Source: Dehalococcoidia bacterium UBA2160
GTDB taxonomy: Bacteria > Chloroflexota > Dehalococcoidia > Lucifugimonadales > UBA1123
Assembly: GCA_002328865.1 (NCBI GenBank)
Contig: DCWO01000060.1
Location: forward strand, 1-48,747
DNA length: 48,747 bases
Direction: 5' to 3'
In this document: piece by piece, positions 7,574 to 16,014 of the stretch
Layout: each line of letters begins with the position of its first letter
Numbering within the stretch: position 1 is the stretch's first letter
Made by a program: the position numbers and the translations under genes
The notes under the pieces: model-generated
The model's input: only the letters and a program-made list of their open reading frames with translations
The model's database searches: none
Told to the model about the DNA's origin: nothing

Positions 7574-9112
7574 ATGACCAACATCCGAAGGTCCCTGGCT
7601 TTCGGTCTGTTGGCTCTGGCATTGGCCGTGAGCGTGCGCCCCGCGTACGCTCACGGCTTCGGCCAGCGCTACGACCTGCCGGTTCCGTTGAATCTGTTCC
7701 TGCTCGGCGCCGCGGCCACGGTCGCGTTCTCATTCGTCGTCATCGGCGTATTCGTGCGGATGAGACCCGGTGAGACAAGCTACCCGCGTCTGAATCTATT
7801 GCGGCTTCCAGTGCTTGGCGCTGTGATATCGCATCCCGCATTCACGATCCCGTTGCGGCTCGTCGCTTTGGCGATCTTCGCGCTCGTGACAGCGACCGGA
7901 TTGTTTGGGACCAGCCAACCCATAGCCAACCTTTCGCCAACGTTCGTGTGGATCATCTGGTGGGTGGGCATGGGCTATGTTGCGGCGTTGCTCGGAAACG
8001 TCTGGTATGTATTGAATCCTTGGAAGACATCGTACGAGTGGATCCGAGCGGTCGTCTCCCGGGGCGATGAGCGTGAGCCGCCTCTGGCCTATCCCGAAGA
8101 ATGGGGCTCGTGGCCCGCTGTGGGGCTGTTCGTGGCGTTCGCGTGGGTCGAGAACGTGTACGCGGGAGCGGCGCAGCCATTCCGGTTGGCGATCCTGATT
8201 CTGCTGTACTCTGCTGTGACTTGGGCAGGGATGGCGGCATTCGGCAAACACGTCTGGCTCAGGCACGGAGAGGCGTTCACCGTGCTGTTCGGGTTCTTCG
8301 CGCGCTTCTCGCCGACCGAGGTGCGCGTGGCCGACGACTACCGGTGTCAGTCGTGCAGCCTGGAATGCGGACTGGGGTCAGAGGGGTGCGTCGACTGCTA
8401 CGAGTGCTTCGAGTACGCCGACCTTGGCGACCGCGAGCTGAACCTCCGACCCTACGCGGTAGGACTCGCCCTTCCGCAGCGGGTGTCGACCTCCGTGGCG
8501 GCGTTCGTGGTGCTGGCCCTGGCCACCGTGACCTTCGACGGATTCCAGGACACGTCTACGTGGGCCACGGTTCAACAGAACTTGGGCGACTGGATCTCGG
8601 AAGTCGGCGGAGACCCCGAGGGTTTGATCGACACCGTGGGACTCGTGGCCGTGCCGCTGCTGTTCATGGCCGTCTACCTCGGCTTCTCGTGGGCGATCGG
8701 ACGGTTGTCCGGGTCCGAGTCTAACGTGGGAGAGACCGCAAAGATCTTCGTGTTCTCGTTGGTGCCGATTGCGTTGGCTTACAACCTAGCCCACTTCATC
8801 TCGCTGCTGGCGATTCAGGGGCAACTGATAATCCCTTTGGTCTCGGACCCGTTCGGGTCGGGCTGGGACATATTCGGAACTGTCGATTACACAACAAAAT
8901 TGAACGCCGTCAACGCCAAGTTCGTCTGGTACATTTCAGTGATTGCAATCGTGTTGGGACACATAGTTTCGGTTTATGTCGCCCATCTGATCGCACTACG
9001 CACGACGCCCGACCACTCGAAAGCGCTGAAAGGCCAGTACCCGATGCTTGCGCTGATGGTCCTGTACACGGCCACGAGCCTGTGGATAATCGGGCAACCG
9101 ATTGTGGAGTGA
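7574..9112 (+). CDS. Polytopic membrane protein with cysteine-rich loop
   Basis: A 512-aa protein. A signal peptide ends in VRPAYA|HGFGQRYDLPVPL, so the mature form would start with His. About ten hydrophobic helices follow. It resembles a family of uncharacterised multipass proteins that some databases label fenitrothion hydrolase; that label is from memory and implies no activity here. A loop after about helix 6 carries six cysteines, C258, C261, C265, C272, C275 and C278 (C-x2-C-x3-C-x6-C-x2-C-x2-C), which could hold an iron-sulfur cluster or zinc. It lies 9 bp behind the cupredoxin-like lipoprotein. I infer a membrane metal or redox role, not proven. Confidence 0.6.
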   Translation: MTNIRRSLAFGLLALALAVSVRPAYAHGFGQRYDLPVPLNLFLLGAAATVAFSFVVIGVFVRMRPGETSYPRLNLLRLPVLGAVISHPAFTIPLRLVALAIFALVTATGLFGTSQPIANLSPTFVWIIWWVGMGYVAALLGNVWYVLNPWKTSYEWIRAVVSRGDEREPPLAYPEEWGSWPAVGLFVAFAWVENVYAGAAQPFRLAILILLYSAVTWAGMAAFGKHVWLRHGEAFTVLFGFFARFSPTEVRVADDYRCQSCSLECGLGSEGCVDCYECFEYADLGDRELNLRPYAVGLALPQRVSTSVAAFVVLALATVTFDGFQDTSTWATVQQNLGDWISEVGGDPEGLIDTVGLVAVPLLFMAVYLGFSWAIGRLSGSESNVGETAKIFVFSLVPIALAYNLAHFISLLAIQGQLIIPLVSDPFGSGWDIFGTVDYTTKLNAVNAKFVWYISVIAIVLGHIVSVYVAHLIALRTTPDHSKALKGQYPMLALMVLYTATSLWIIGQPIVE

Positions 9113-9240
9113 ACGAGCGAACCACGGCCACATGGCCGGCCGCCGGGGGGAATTGGCGAAGTTGTGAACGGCGCCATCCGGAACTCGGATGTCGGCGCCC
9201 GAAGACGGCGAGAGAGCGTCCGAAAACCTCGCCGTCAGCG

Positions 9241-9270
9241 TTGACCGTAGCGACGCGCCGCCCGTATAAT
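9241..9270 (+). promoter_or_regulatory. Promoter of purF
   Basis: TTGACC (9241-9246) and a perfect TATAAT (9265-9270) are separated by 18 bp. The start point would be near 9277, leaving a leader of about 180 bases before the likely purF start at 9458. Confidence 0.65.
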
Positions 9271-9276
9271 GCGACT

Positions 9277-9457
9277 GTGCCGTTTGCAAGGACGGCGCGC
9301 TGGACGTGCTAGCGAACAGCCGACGCTTCGGACATGGGCCGCGACGACGGTCACCCGGAGGCAGGCTGAGGCCACGGGGCTACACTCTCGGCAACCGCTG
9401 AGGGAGAGGGATCCGATCAGTCAAACGAGCTCGCACAGGGACAGTGAGGCGCAAGCC
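9277..9457 (+). other. Long purF leader, possible structured RNA
   Basis: About 180 transcribed bases precede the chosen purF start. The leader contains GGGCCGCGAC near 9344 and a later CAACCGCTGAGGG, which loosely recall the two conserved blocks of ZTP (pfl) riboswitches, but the 3' block does not match well. An in-frame ATG at 9269 cannot be used because it overlaps the -10 box. I cannot assign a known riboswitch class. Confidence 0.25.
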
Positions 9458-10876
9458 TTGACGGCTGCAGAGGGTCCGCATGAGGCCTGCGGCGTGGTCG
9501 GTGTTTACGCCCGCGGCGAGGACGTAGCCAGGATCGCTTTCTTCGGTCTCTACGCTCTCCAGCATCGCGGGCAGGAGAGTTCTGGGATCTCAGCCGCGGA
9601 CGGCGATCGAATCCGCACCCGCACGTCAATGGGCCTGATCAGCCAAGCCTTTCACGAAGACCACCTCACCGACCTCCCCGGCCACATCGCAATCGGCCAT
9701 ACTCGTTACTCCACCACCGGCTCCAACCGCATCGACAACGCTCAACCGGTCTTGGCCAAGGGGCCGTCGGTGGAACTCGCGCTCGCACACAACGGCAACG
9801 TCATTAACGCTGTTCAGCTCCGCGAGGAGCTAGAAGCGGAAGACTACCGGCTGGCTGGCACGTCAGATTCCGAGATCGTCGCCTTCGTCTTGGCCACGGC
9901 GCCATCCGACAACTGGACCGGCCGGATCGCCCATGCAATGCGCAAGCTACAAGGCGCATACTCGCTAACCGTGCTCAGCAAGGACGCCCTGATAGGGATC
10001 AGGGACCCTCTGGGCGTGCGTCCCCTGTGCATCGGCCGGCTCAACGGCGGCTGGGTCATTGCCTCTGAATCGTGCGCCCTGGACCACGTCGGTGCGACTT
10101 ACGTCAGGGAGATCGAGCCGGGCGAAGCGGTGATAATCGACGGCGACGGTATGAGGACCGTGTATCGAAGCAGCCAAAACGGCCGGCGCGCGAACTGCAT
10201 TTTCGAGAACATTTACTTTGCCCGCCCGGACAGCCTGATAAACGGCCGACTGCTGTACAAAGACAGGATGCGAATGGGAGCGGAGTTGGCAAGGGAGCAT
10301 GCGGTGGACGCCGACATGGTAATTGGCGTGCCCGACTCCGCAACCGCTTCCGCCGTCGGGTACTCCCAAGAGTCCGGCATCCCATTCGGCGAAGGGCTCG
10401 TCAAGAATCGCTACGTTGGCCGAACGTTCATCCAACCGGACCAACGATTCAGGGAATTGGGCGTCCGAAGAAAGCTCAATCCGCTGCCCGAGCTGATCAA
10501 GGGCAAGCGGGTCGTTGTTGTTGACGACAGCATTGTTCGAGGGACGACCACGCCCCACGTGGTGAACCTGTTGCGTCGCGGCGGGGCCGCGGAGATACAC
10601 CTAAGAATCTGTGCGCCGCCGATCGTGTCCACGTGTCACTTCGGCGTCGACATGGCAACGAAGCAGGAGCTCATTGCATCGGACAAAACCGTCGAGGAGA
10701 TCCGGCAATTCGTCGGCTCGGACTCGTTGGGTTACCTGAGCATCAAAGGCTTGACCGACGCCGTGGGCATTCCCCGCGAGAACTTCTGCATGGGTTGCTT
10801 TACCGGCCAGTACCCCATCCCCGTCCAGCTCGAGATGGACAAGCTCGTGATGGAGGCGCAGGCCACGGCTGACTGA
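9458..10876 (+). CDS. purF: Amidophosphoribosyltransferase
   Basis: A 472-aa protein, the normal PurF length. It carries out the first step of de novo purine synthesis, turning PRPP and glutamine into phosphoribosylamine. The N-terminal glutaminase nucleophile is C11 in HEACGVVGVYA, so a 10-residue propeptide is removed as in the Bacillus type. The PRPP loop is VVVVDDSIVRGTT. Cysteines in CIFENIYF and FCMGCFTG match the iron-sulfur ligands of the oxygen-sensitive Bacillus-type enzyme. TTG at 9458 is chosen because GAGG lies eight bases upstream, the propeptide length fits, and the ATG at 9269 overlaps the promoter. It is the first gene of the purF-purN-purM-(fic)-purH region. Confidence 0.95.
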   Translation: MTAAEGPHEACGVVGVYARGEDVARIAFFGLYALQHRGQESSGISAADGDRIRTRTSMGLISQAFHEDHLTDLPGHIAIGHTRYSTTGSNRIDNAQPVLAKGPSVELALAHNGNVINAVQLREELEAEDYRLAGTSDSEIVAFVLATAPSDNWTGRIAHAMRKLQGAYSLTVLSKDALIGIRDPLGVRPLCIGRLNGGWVIASESCALDHVGATYVREIEPGEAVIIDGDGMRTVYRSSQNGRRANCIFENIYFARPDSLINGRLLYKDRMRMGAELAREHAVDADMVIGVPDSATASAVGYSQESGIPFGEGLVKNRYVGRTFIQPDQRFRELGVRRKLNPLPELIKGKRVVVVDDSIVRGTTTPHVVNLLRRGGAAEIHLRICAPPIVSTCHFGVDMATKQELIASDKTVEEIRQFVGSDSLGYLSIKGLTDAVGIPRENFCMGCFTGQYPIPVQLEMDKLVMEAQATAD

Positions 10877-11017
10877 TGGCTTTGGGCGGGCTCCTGAGGC
10901 AATTGTCGAGGCGCCCGGACGTGTTGTGCCTCGGTCGTACAGGATTGCTGCCATGACATGGCGTGAAATGTCGCCCCTTGGCGTTGCTACATTCTTGGGA
11001 CCGTCCTGTCCGGTGGT

Positions 11018-11647
11018 GTGAGATTGGCAGCGAAGAAACTTTCCATCGGCGTCCTAACCTCCCACGGAGGGACCAACCTCCAGTCCATTATCGACGCGAG
11101 CAATGAAGGGCGGCTTGACGCCGAGATACGAGTGGTCATCTGCAACAACTCCCGCGCCGCGGCGTTGGAGCGCGCCCGCAGGGAAGGCATCCCCGTGCGG
11201 CATTTGAGCGGCAAGACTCATTCCGGCGAGGCCGAGCTCGACGACGCGATTGCATCCACGCTGACGGAGCACGGCTCGGAGGTCGTGGTGTTGGCCGGTT
11301 ACATGAAGAAACTGGGACCGGTGACGCTCGGGCGGTTCGCCGGGCGCATTCTCAACGTTCATCCGGCGCTCTTGCCGAAGTTCGGCGGACAGGGCATGTA
11401 CGGGCTCAGCGTGCATCGAGCCGTGTTGGATGCGGGAGAGTCCGTTTCCGGGGTCAGCATCCACGTCGTCGACGAGCACTACGACCACGGACCCGTCATC
11501 GCTCAACGGCAGGTCGATGTTTTGGACGGAGATACGCCCGAGGATCTCGCCGAGCGAGTTTTGGAGCAAGAACACGCGCTGTACCCGGAAACGCTGCAGA
11601 AGATCGCTTCGGGTGAGATCGACCTGCTCAAAATCGCCTGCGATTAG
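11018..11647 (+). CDS. purN: Phosphoribosylglycinamide formyltransferase
   Basis: A 209-aa protein, usual for PurN. It transfers a formyl group from 10-formyl-THF to GAR. The catalytic trio is visible: N113 and H115 in NVHPALLPKFGG, and D156 in EHYDHGPVIAQ. The phosphate-binding start SHGGTNLQSII follows the first strand. GTG at 11018 gives the annotated start; TTG at 11024 is almost as good and would remove two residues. It is separated from purF by 141 bp and from purM by 109 bp, so it may have its own weak promoter. Confidence 0.95.
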   Translation: MRLAAKKLSIGVLTSHGGTNLQSIIDASNEGRLDAEIRVVICNNSRAAALERARREGIPVRHLSGKTHSGEAELDDAIASTLTEHGSEVVVLAGYMKKLGPVTLGRFAGRILNVHPALLPKFGGQGMYGLSVHRAVLDAGESVSGVSIHVVDEHYDHGPVIAQRQVDVLDGDTPEDLAERVLEQEHALYPETLQKIASGEIDLLKIACD

Positions 11648-11756
11648 CATCCGCAAGACCAGTACACGCGGAGTATTGGCGCTCGGGCAGCGTTGATCGC
11701 TGTCCGGCCTGTCGCGTGGACTCCGGGTTAATCGACAATATGAAGGTTATCATTCC

Positions 11757-12776
11757 ATGACAGATCGAACGTACAAAGAAGCCGGCGTCGACCTCGAAGC
11801 GTCGCAAGACATCAAGCGCCGGATCAGGGACATCGTCACGCCCACCCACGGCCCCGAGGTGCTGGCAGGGGTCGGCGCATTCGGCGCGATGTACAGCTTC
11901 GGCGGCTACCGCGATCCGGTGCTGGTCTCGAGCACCGATCCGGTGGGCACCAAGCTGAAGATCGCCGTGATGATGGACCGCTTTGACGGGATCGGCGAAG
12001 ACCTGGTGAACGCGTGCGTCAACGACGTGATCGTGTGCGGCGCGGCGCCGATCTTCTTCCTGGACTACATCAACATGAGCATGCTGCGGCCCGATGTCGT
12101 CGAAACGCTGGTTACGGGCATGGCTCGGGCGTGCAGCCACGTGAACTGCGCCTTGATCGGAGGCGAAACGGCCGAGATGCCGGGCGTGTTCGCTGACGAC
12201 AACTTTGACGTGTCGGGTTTCGTCGTCGGCGTGGTGGAACGGTCCGAGATGATCGATCCTTCGACTGTGCGCGAAGGCGACGTCCTGATCGGGCTTCCGT
12301 CCAACGGCCTCCACACGAACGGCTACTCTCTTGTCCGGCGCGTGTACGACCTCGAACACGACGCCTCTCCGCTCACCGAGCAGCGGTCCGAACTCGGCGA
12401 GACGCTCGGTGAGGCGCTGCTGCGGCCTCATCCGTCGTACCACGGTGCCCTCGAACCCGTCTACTCGCACGTCAAAGGCATCGCCCACATCACCGGCGGC
12501 GGACTGATCGAGAACGTGCCCAGGATGTTGCCTGACGGGGTCGGCGCCCACTTCGATACCGCTTCCTGGCCCTCCCTCGCGATCTTCAACCTGATCCAGG
12601 AAGACGGCGGCATCCACCGCGACGAGATGTACCGGGTGTTCAACATGGGCCTCGGCATGGTGCTCGTCTGCGACCCCGCGGAAGCCGACGACGTGCTCAC
12701 CCTCACACCGGACGCGACGGTCGTCGGCGAGATCGCGGCGGCTGAGGATGGCAATGACGGTGTTATCATTTCATAG
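11757..12776 (+). CDS. purM: Phosphoribosylformylglycinamidine cyclo-ligase (AIR synthetase)
   Basis: A 339-aa protein of normal length. It closes FGAM to AIR with ATP. It has the PurM/PurL fold signatures: VSSTDPVGTKLKIA, the metal/ATP loop VNDVIVCGAAPIFFLDY, GGETAEMPG and the late AHITGGGLIENVPRMLP. GAAGG lies upstream of the ATG. The last 16 bp of the gene contain an extended -10 box that probably drives the following fic gene. Confidence 0.96.
   Translation: MTDRTYKEAGVDLEASQDIKRRIRDIVTPTHGPEVLAGVGAFGAMYSFGGYRDPVLVSSTDPVGTKLKIAVMMDRFDGIGEDLVNACVNDVIVCGAAPIFFLDYINMSMLRPDVVETLVTGMARACSHVNCALIGGETAEMPGVFADDNFDVSGFVVGVVERSEMIDPSTVREGDVLIGLPSNGLHTNGYSLVRRVYDLEHDASPLTEQRSELGETLGEALLRPHPSYHGALEPVYSHVKGIAHITGGGLIENVPRMLPDGVGAHFDTASWPSLAIFNLIQEDGGIHRDEMYRVFNMGLGMVLVCDPAEADDVLTLTPDATVVGEIAAAEDGNDGVIIS
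12761..12769 (+). promoter_or_regulatory. Extended -10 promoter for fic
   Basis: TGTTATCAT (TG at 12761, TATCAT at 12764-12769) lies within the last codons of purM. The start point would be near the purM stop, 33 bases before the fic GTG. The same nine bases recur at 34502 in front of another gene. Confidence 0.45.
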
Positions 12777-12808
12777 TTTAGCCCGTGTTGTTCAAAGGGA
12801 GGTTCGTC

Positions 12809-14335
12809 GTGGGAGTTGAGGCGTGGGCTCCGATTCGACCGCTGACTTCGGCGGACTCGCAAGCAGACTTCGCCGAGATCGACGCTTTGCAGTCCGAGTG
12901 GTTGGAAGTCAAGCATAGGGCGGATCAGTCCACTCCTGCTCTTTATCAAGAATTCAACGACCGTCTCGATCGCGAGTGGGCAATCGAGACAGGGATAATT
13001 GAAGGGTTGTACCAGCTAGACAGAGGCGTGACCGCCACCCTGGTTGAACAGGGGCTTCTCAGCGAACTCATTGAGCGGAATTCCACTGACAGAGATCCTC
13101 AAGAACTGATCGTCGTTTTGAAAGACCACGTAAACGCCATTGAGCAAGTAAACTCTTGGATTCGGCAATCACGGCCGTTGACGAAGTGGTTTATGCAAAG
13201 CCTCCATCAAACGCTTACGAAACATCAGCCGACTTACAGGGCAATTGATCAGTTCGGAAACGAATTCCAGGCACGTCTGGAACACGGTGAGTTCAAGAGA
13301 CTCCCCAACAATCCGACTCGTTCAAACGGCAGGCTTCATCAGTACTGCCCGCCGGAGCAGGTGGACAGCGAACTCGACAACCTTGTGGCTTGGTATGAAG
13401 ATCATGGTTCATTGGGTTCCCATCCTCTGGCAGTTGGGGCGTGGCTGCATCACAGATTCGCGCAGATCCACCCGTTCCAAGATGGGAACGGGCGACTCGC
13501 GCGAGCATTACTCGCCTGGCATCTGGTAAAAGAACGGTTCTTGCCCATTGTAATTGCTAGAGACAATCGCGATCGGTATATCAGTGCGCTCGAGCAAGCG
13601 GACGATGGTGACCTTTCGCACTTAGTTTCTCTATTCGTCGAACTAGAGAAAGCCACTATCCTCAAAGCGCTGAGCGTTGGCGAAAGTTTCGACTCAAACG
13701 TAATTGAAAACGTCGTGGACCAAATTGTTGATACGTTTGAGTTGCGTCGAGCGGACGAGGCGACTCAACTCAGATCTGTGAACGACACGGCGACAGAACT
13801 AAGACGCGTAGCTGAGGAGGCAATTGAAGGACTATCAGCCGACGTAACATCTGGGTTGTCAACGCGGATCGGCCTGAACGTCGTGCACAGAATTCAAGTT
13901 GGTGGCCCGGATGAGGGAAATGATTACTGGTATAGATGGCAGGTTCTGAATTCCGCAAAACACACGAACCACTGGGTGAATCTTCGCGAACCTAGATACT
14001 TTATCCAGTTGTTAATGAATTCGCCACAGGTCGACAAAACGCCCCGGTTAGTAGTTGTGTTCTCAATTCACAACGTTGGGAGGCAACTGACAGGCGTAAT
14101 GGCTGCCACCGCATTTGCCGAACTGACCTATCCAACCGGGCGCGATGACTACGGGGAAAACATGCCGGATGGCATAGCACGCGAGACCGATTTTGAAGTG
14201 TGCAGCGTGGAGGCATTTACGTTTACTTGGAAAGATGCCACCCAGGATCTCGCGCCCAGGTTCTCAAGATGGATCGCCCAGTGTTATGGTATCGCTCTCA
14301 AGAAATGGGGCGAAGCACTTGTTGAAAACATATGA
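12809..14335 (+). CDS. Fic-domain protein (predicted AMP transferase)
   Basis: A 508-aa protein. The complete Fic motif HPFQDGNGRLAR is at residues 221-232, with the catalytic His and the Mg/phosphate-binding DGNGR. An N-terminal TGIIEG at 61-66 fits the inhibitory helix motif (S/T)xxxE(G/N), so this is probably a self-inhibited Fic that moves AMP from ATP onto a target hydroxyl. The C-terminal half (about 270-508) is not a domain I recognise and makes the protein longer than the usual 350-400 aa. GTG at 12809 has AAAGGGAGG at 12794-12802; the upstream GTG at 12785 overlaps that SD. Codons are visibly AT-richer than in purM and purH on either side, which suggests later arrival. Confidence 0.88.
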   Translation: MGVEAWAPIRPLTSADSQADFAEIDALQSEWLEVKHRADQSTPALYQEFNDRLDREWAIETGIIEGLYQLDRGVTATLVEQGLLSELIERNSTDRDPQELIVVLKDHVNAIEQVNSWIRQSRPLTKWFMQSLHQTLTKHQPTYRAIDQFGNEFQARLEHGEFKRLPNNPTRSNGRLHQYCPPEQVDSELDNLVAWYEDHGSLGSHPLAVGAWLHHRFAQIHPFQDGNGRLARALLAWHLVKERFLPIVIARDNRDRYISALEQADDGDLSHLVSLFVELEKATILKALSVGESFDSNVIENVVDQIVDTFELRRADEATQLRSVNDTATELRRVAEEAIEGLSADVTSGLSTRIGLNVVHRIQVGGPDEGNDYWYRWQVLNSAKHTNHWVNLREPRYFIQLLMNSPQVDKTPRLVVVFSIHNVGRQLTGVMAATAFAELTYPTGRDDYGENMPDGIARETDFEVCSVEAFTFTWKDATQDLAPRFSRWIAQCYGIALKKWGEALVENI

Positions 14336-14359
14336 TACATGGGAACGTGAAAGCCTGAA

Positions 14360-15898
14360 GTGAAAGCACTCCTTAGCACATACGACAAGACCGGATTGGC
14401 GGACCTGGGACGGCATCTGAGCGATGCCGGGTACGACCTGGTCAGCACCGGCGGCACCGCCCGAGACCTCAGGGATGTCGGACTACAGGTGCAAGAGGTG
14501 TCGGAGATGACCGGGTCACCGGAGATTCTGGGCGGTCGCGTGAAGACGCTGCATCCGGTGGTCCACGGCGGCATACTCGCGCTTCGCGATGAGCCCGGCC
14601 ACGAGGCCGAGTTGGCGCAGCACGAGATCGATACGATAGATGTGGTCGTCGGAAATCTTTACCCGTTCGTCGAGACCGTAAGCCGCCCCGGCGTTACGCT
14701 CGCGGACGCTTTGGAGAACATCGACATCGGCGGGCCGACGATGATCCGAGCCGCGGCGAAGAATCATCCCCACGTGCTAGTAGTCGTCGATCCCGGGGAC
14801 TACGACTGGATCGGAGAGCGTGTTGCAGCCAAAGGCGCCGTTCCGGATGCGTTCACGCCGTCGGAGCGCAAAGAACTGGCTCGCAAGGCGTTCCAGCACG
14901 TCGCCCTCTACGACACGGCCATATCGCGGTACCTGGACGAAGGCGAATCAGGCGCATCGTGGGCCGAGTTCACGATCGGCCTGAACCGGGTGGCCGACCT
15001 GCGCTACGGGGAGAACCCGCATCAGGCCGCGACTCTGTATTCTTCGGAGTTGTCGTCAGGCGGAATCGTGGACGCCGAACGGCTGCACGGGCTGGGGATG
15101 TCGTTCACGAATGTATTGGACGCCGACGCCGCTTGGCGGGTCGTGTCCGATTTCGATGAAGACGCCGTCGCTGTAGTCAAGCATACCAACCCGTGCGGTC
15201 TTGCGATGCATCCGGACCAGCCAACCGCCTATCGGCGCGCATTCGAGGGCGATTCCGTTTCGGCTTACGGTGGCATCGTCGGTTTCAACAGGCCGGTCAC
15301 GGCAGCGACCGCAGAGGCGATGCGGGGCGTGCTGTACGACATTATCGTTGCGCCCGGATACGATTCTGACGCGTTGGCCGTGCTCAAAAAGAGGCGAAGG
15401 ACACGCATCCTCCGGATCGGCCAGGCGTCTGGTCCGATGGAAGGACTGGACGTGCGAACAGTGTCCGGTGGAATGCTCGTGCAGACCGGCGACGTGCTCG
15501 AAGAGGAACCATCGGGCTGGACAGTGGCCACACAGCGGTCGCCCACCGACAACGAGCTCAGAGACCTGGCATTTGCGTGGAAAGTCTGCAAGCACATCAA
15601 GTCGAACACCATCGCGCTGGCAAGCGACAGGGCTCTTGTGGGCATGGGCGCGGGTCAACCCAACCGGGTGACAAGCGTCCATTTGGCTCTTCGAATTGGT
15701 GGTGACCGCGCGATCGGAAGCGTGATGGCGTCCGATGCTTACTTCCCGTTCGCTGACAGCGTCGAGATGGCCGCCGAGGGAGGCGTAACAGCCATCGTGC
15801 AACCTGGCGGGTCTATCCGTGACGAAGAGTCGATCGAGGCGGCCAACCGGCTTGGCCTGGCGATGGTCCTAACCGGCGTCCGCCATTTCCGCCACTAA
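14360..15898 (+). CDS. purH: Bifunctional AICAR formyltransferase / IMP cyclohydrolase
   Basis: A 512-aa protein of usual length, performing the last two steps to IMP. The N-terminal MGS-like cyclohydrolase domain (about 1-190) has LVSTGGTARDL and GGRVKTLHPVVHGGIL. The C-terminal transformylase has VKHTNPCGLA and GMGAGQPNRV. It starts with GTG at 14360, 24 bp after the fic stop, with no strong SD. With purF, purN and purM it forms a purine cluster; fic interrupts what would otherwise be a purM-purH junction. Confidence 0.96.
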   Translation: MKALLSTYDKTGLADLGRHLSDAGYDLVSTGGTARDLRDVGLQVQEVSEMTGSPEILGGRVKTLHPVVHGGILALRDEPGHEAELAQHEIDTIDVVVGNLYPFVETVSRPGVTLADALENIDIGGPTMIRAAAKNHPHVLVVVDPGDYDWIGERVAAKGAVPDAFTPSERKELARKAFQHVALYDTAISRYLDEGESGASWAEFTIGLNRVADLRYGENPHQAATLYSSELSSGGIVDAERLHGLGMSFTNVLDADAAWRVVSDFDEDAVAVVKHTNPCGLAMHPDQPTAYRRAFEGDSVSAYGGIVGFNRPVTAATAEAMRGVLYDIIVAPGYDSDALAVLKKRRRTRILRIGQASGPMEGLDVRTVSGGMLVQTGDVLEEEPSGWTVATQRSPTDNELRDLAFAWKVCKHIKSNTIALASDRALVGMGAGQPNRVTSVHLALRIGGDRAIGSVMASDAYFPFADSVEMAAEGGVTAIVQPGGSIRDEESIEAANRLGLAMVLTGVRHFRH

Positions 15899-16014
15899 CC
15901 CTCAACGAGTGTTCCCAATGCGGCCTCCAACCGTTTCGCATTTCACCATGAGAACTGATGGCGGAATCGAGCCGCTCATGTCACGGCTTCGACCAAATCA
16001 GGGGAGCGGCAGCT

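Noticed and set aside
9269..9457. Extension of purF to the ATG at 9269
   Set aside because: The ATG overlaps the TATAAT at 9265-9270, and PurF needs only a short propeptide before its catalytic Cys.
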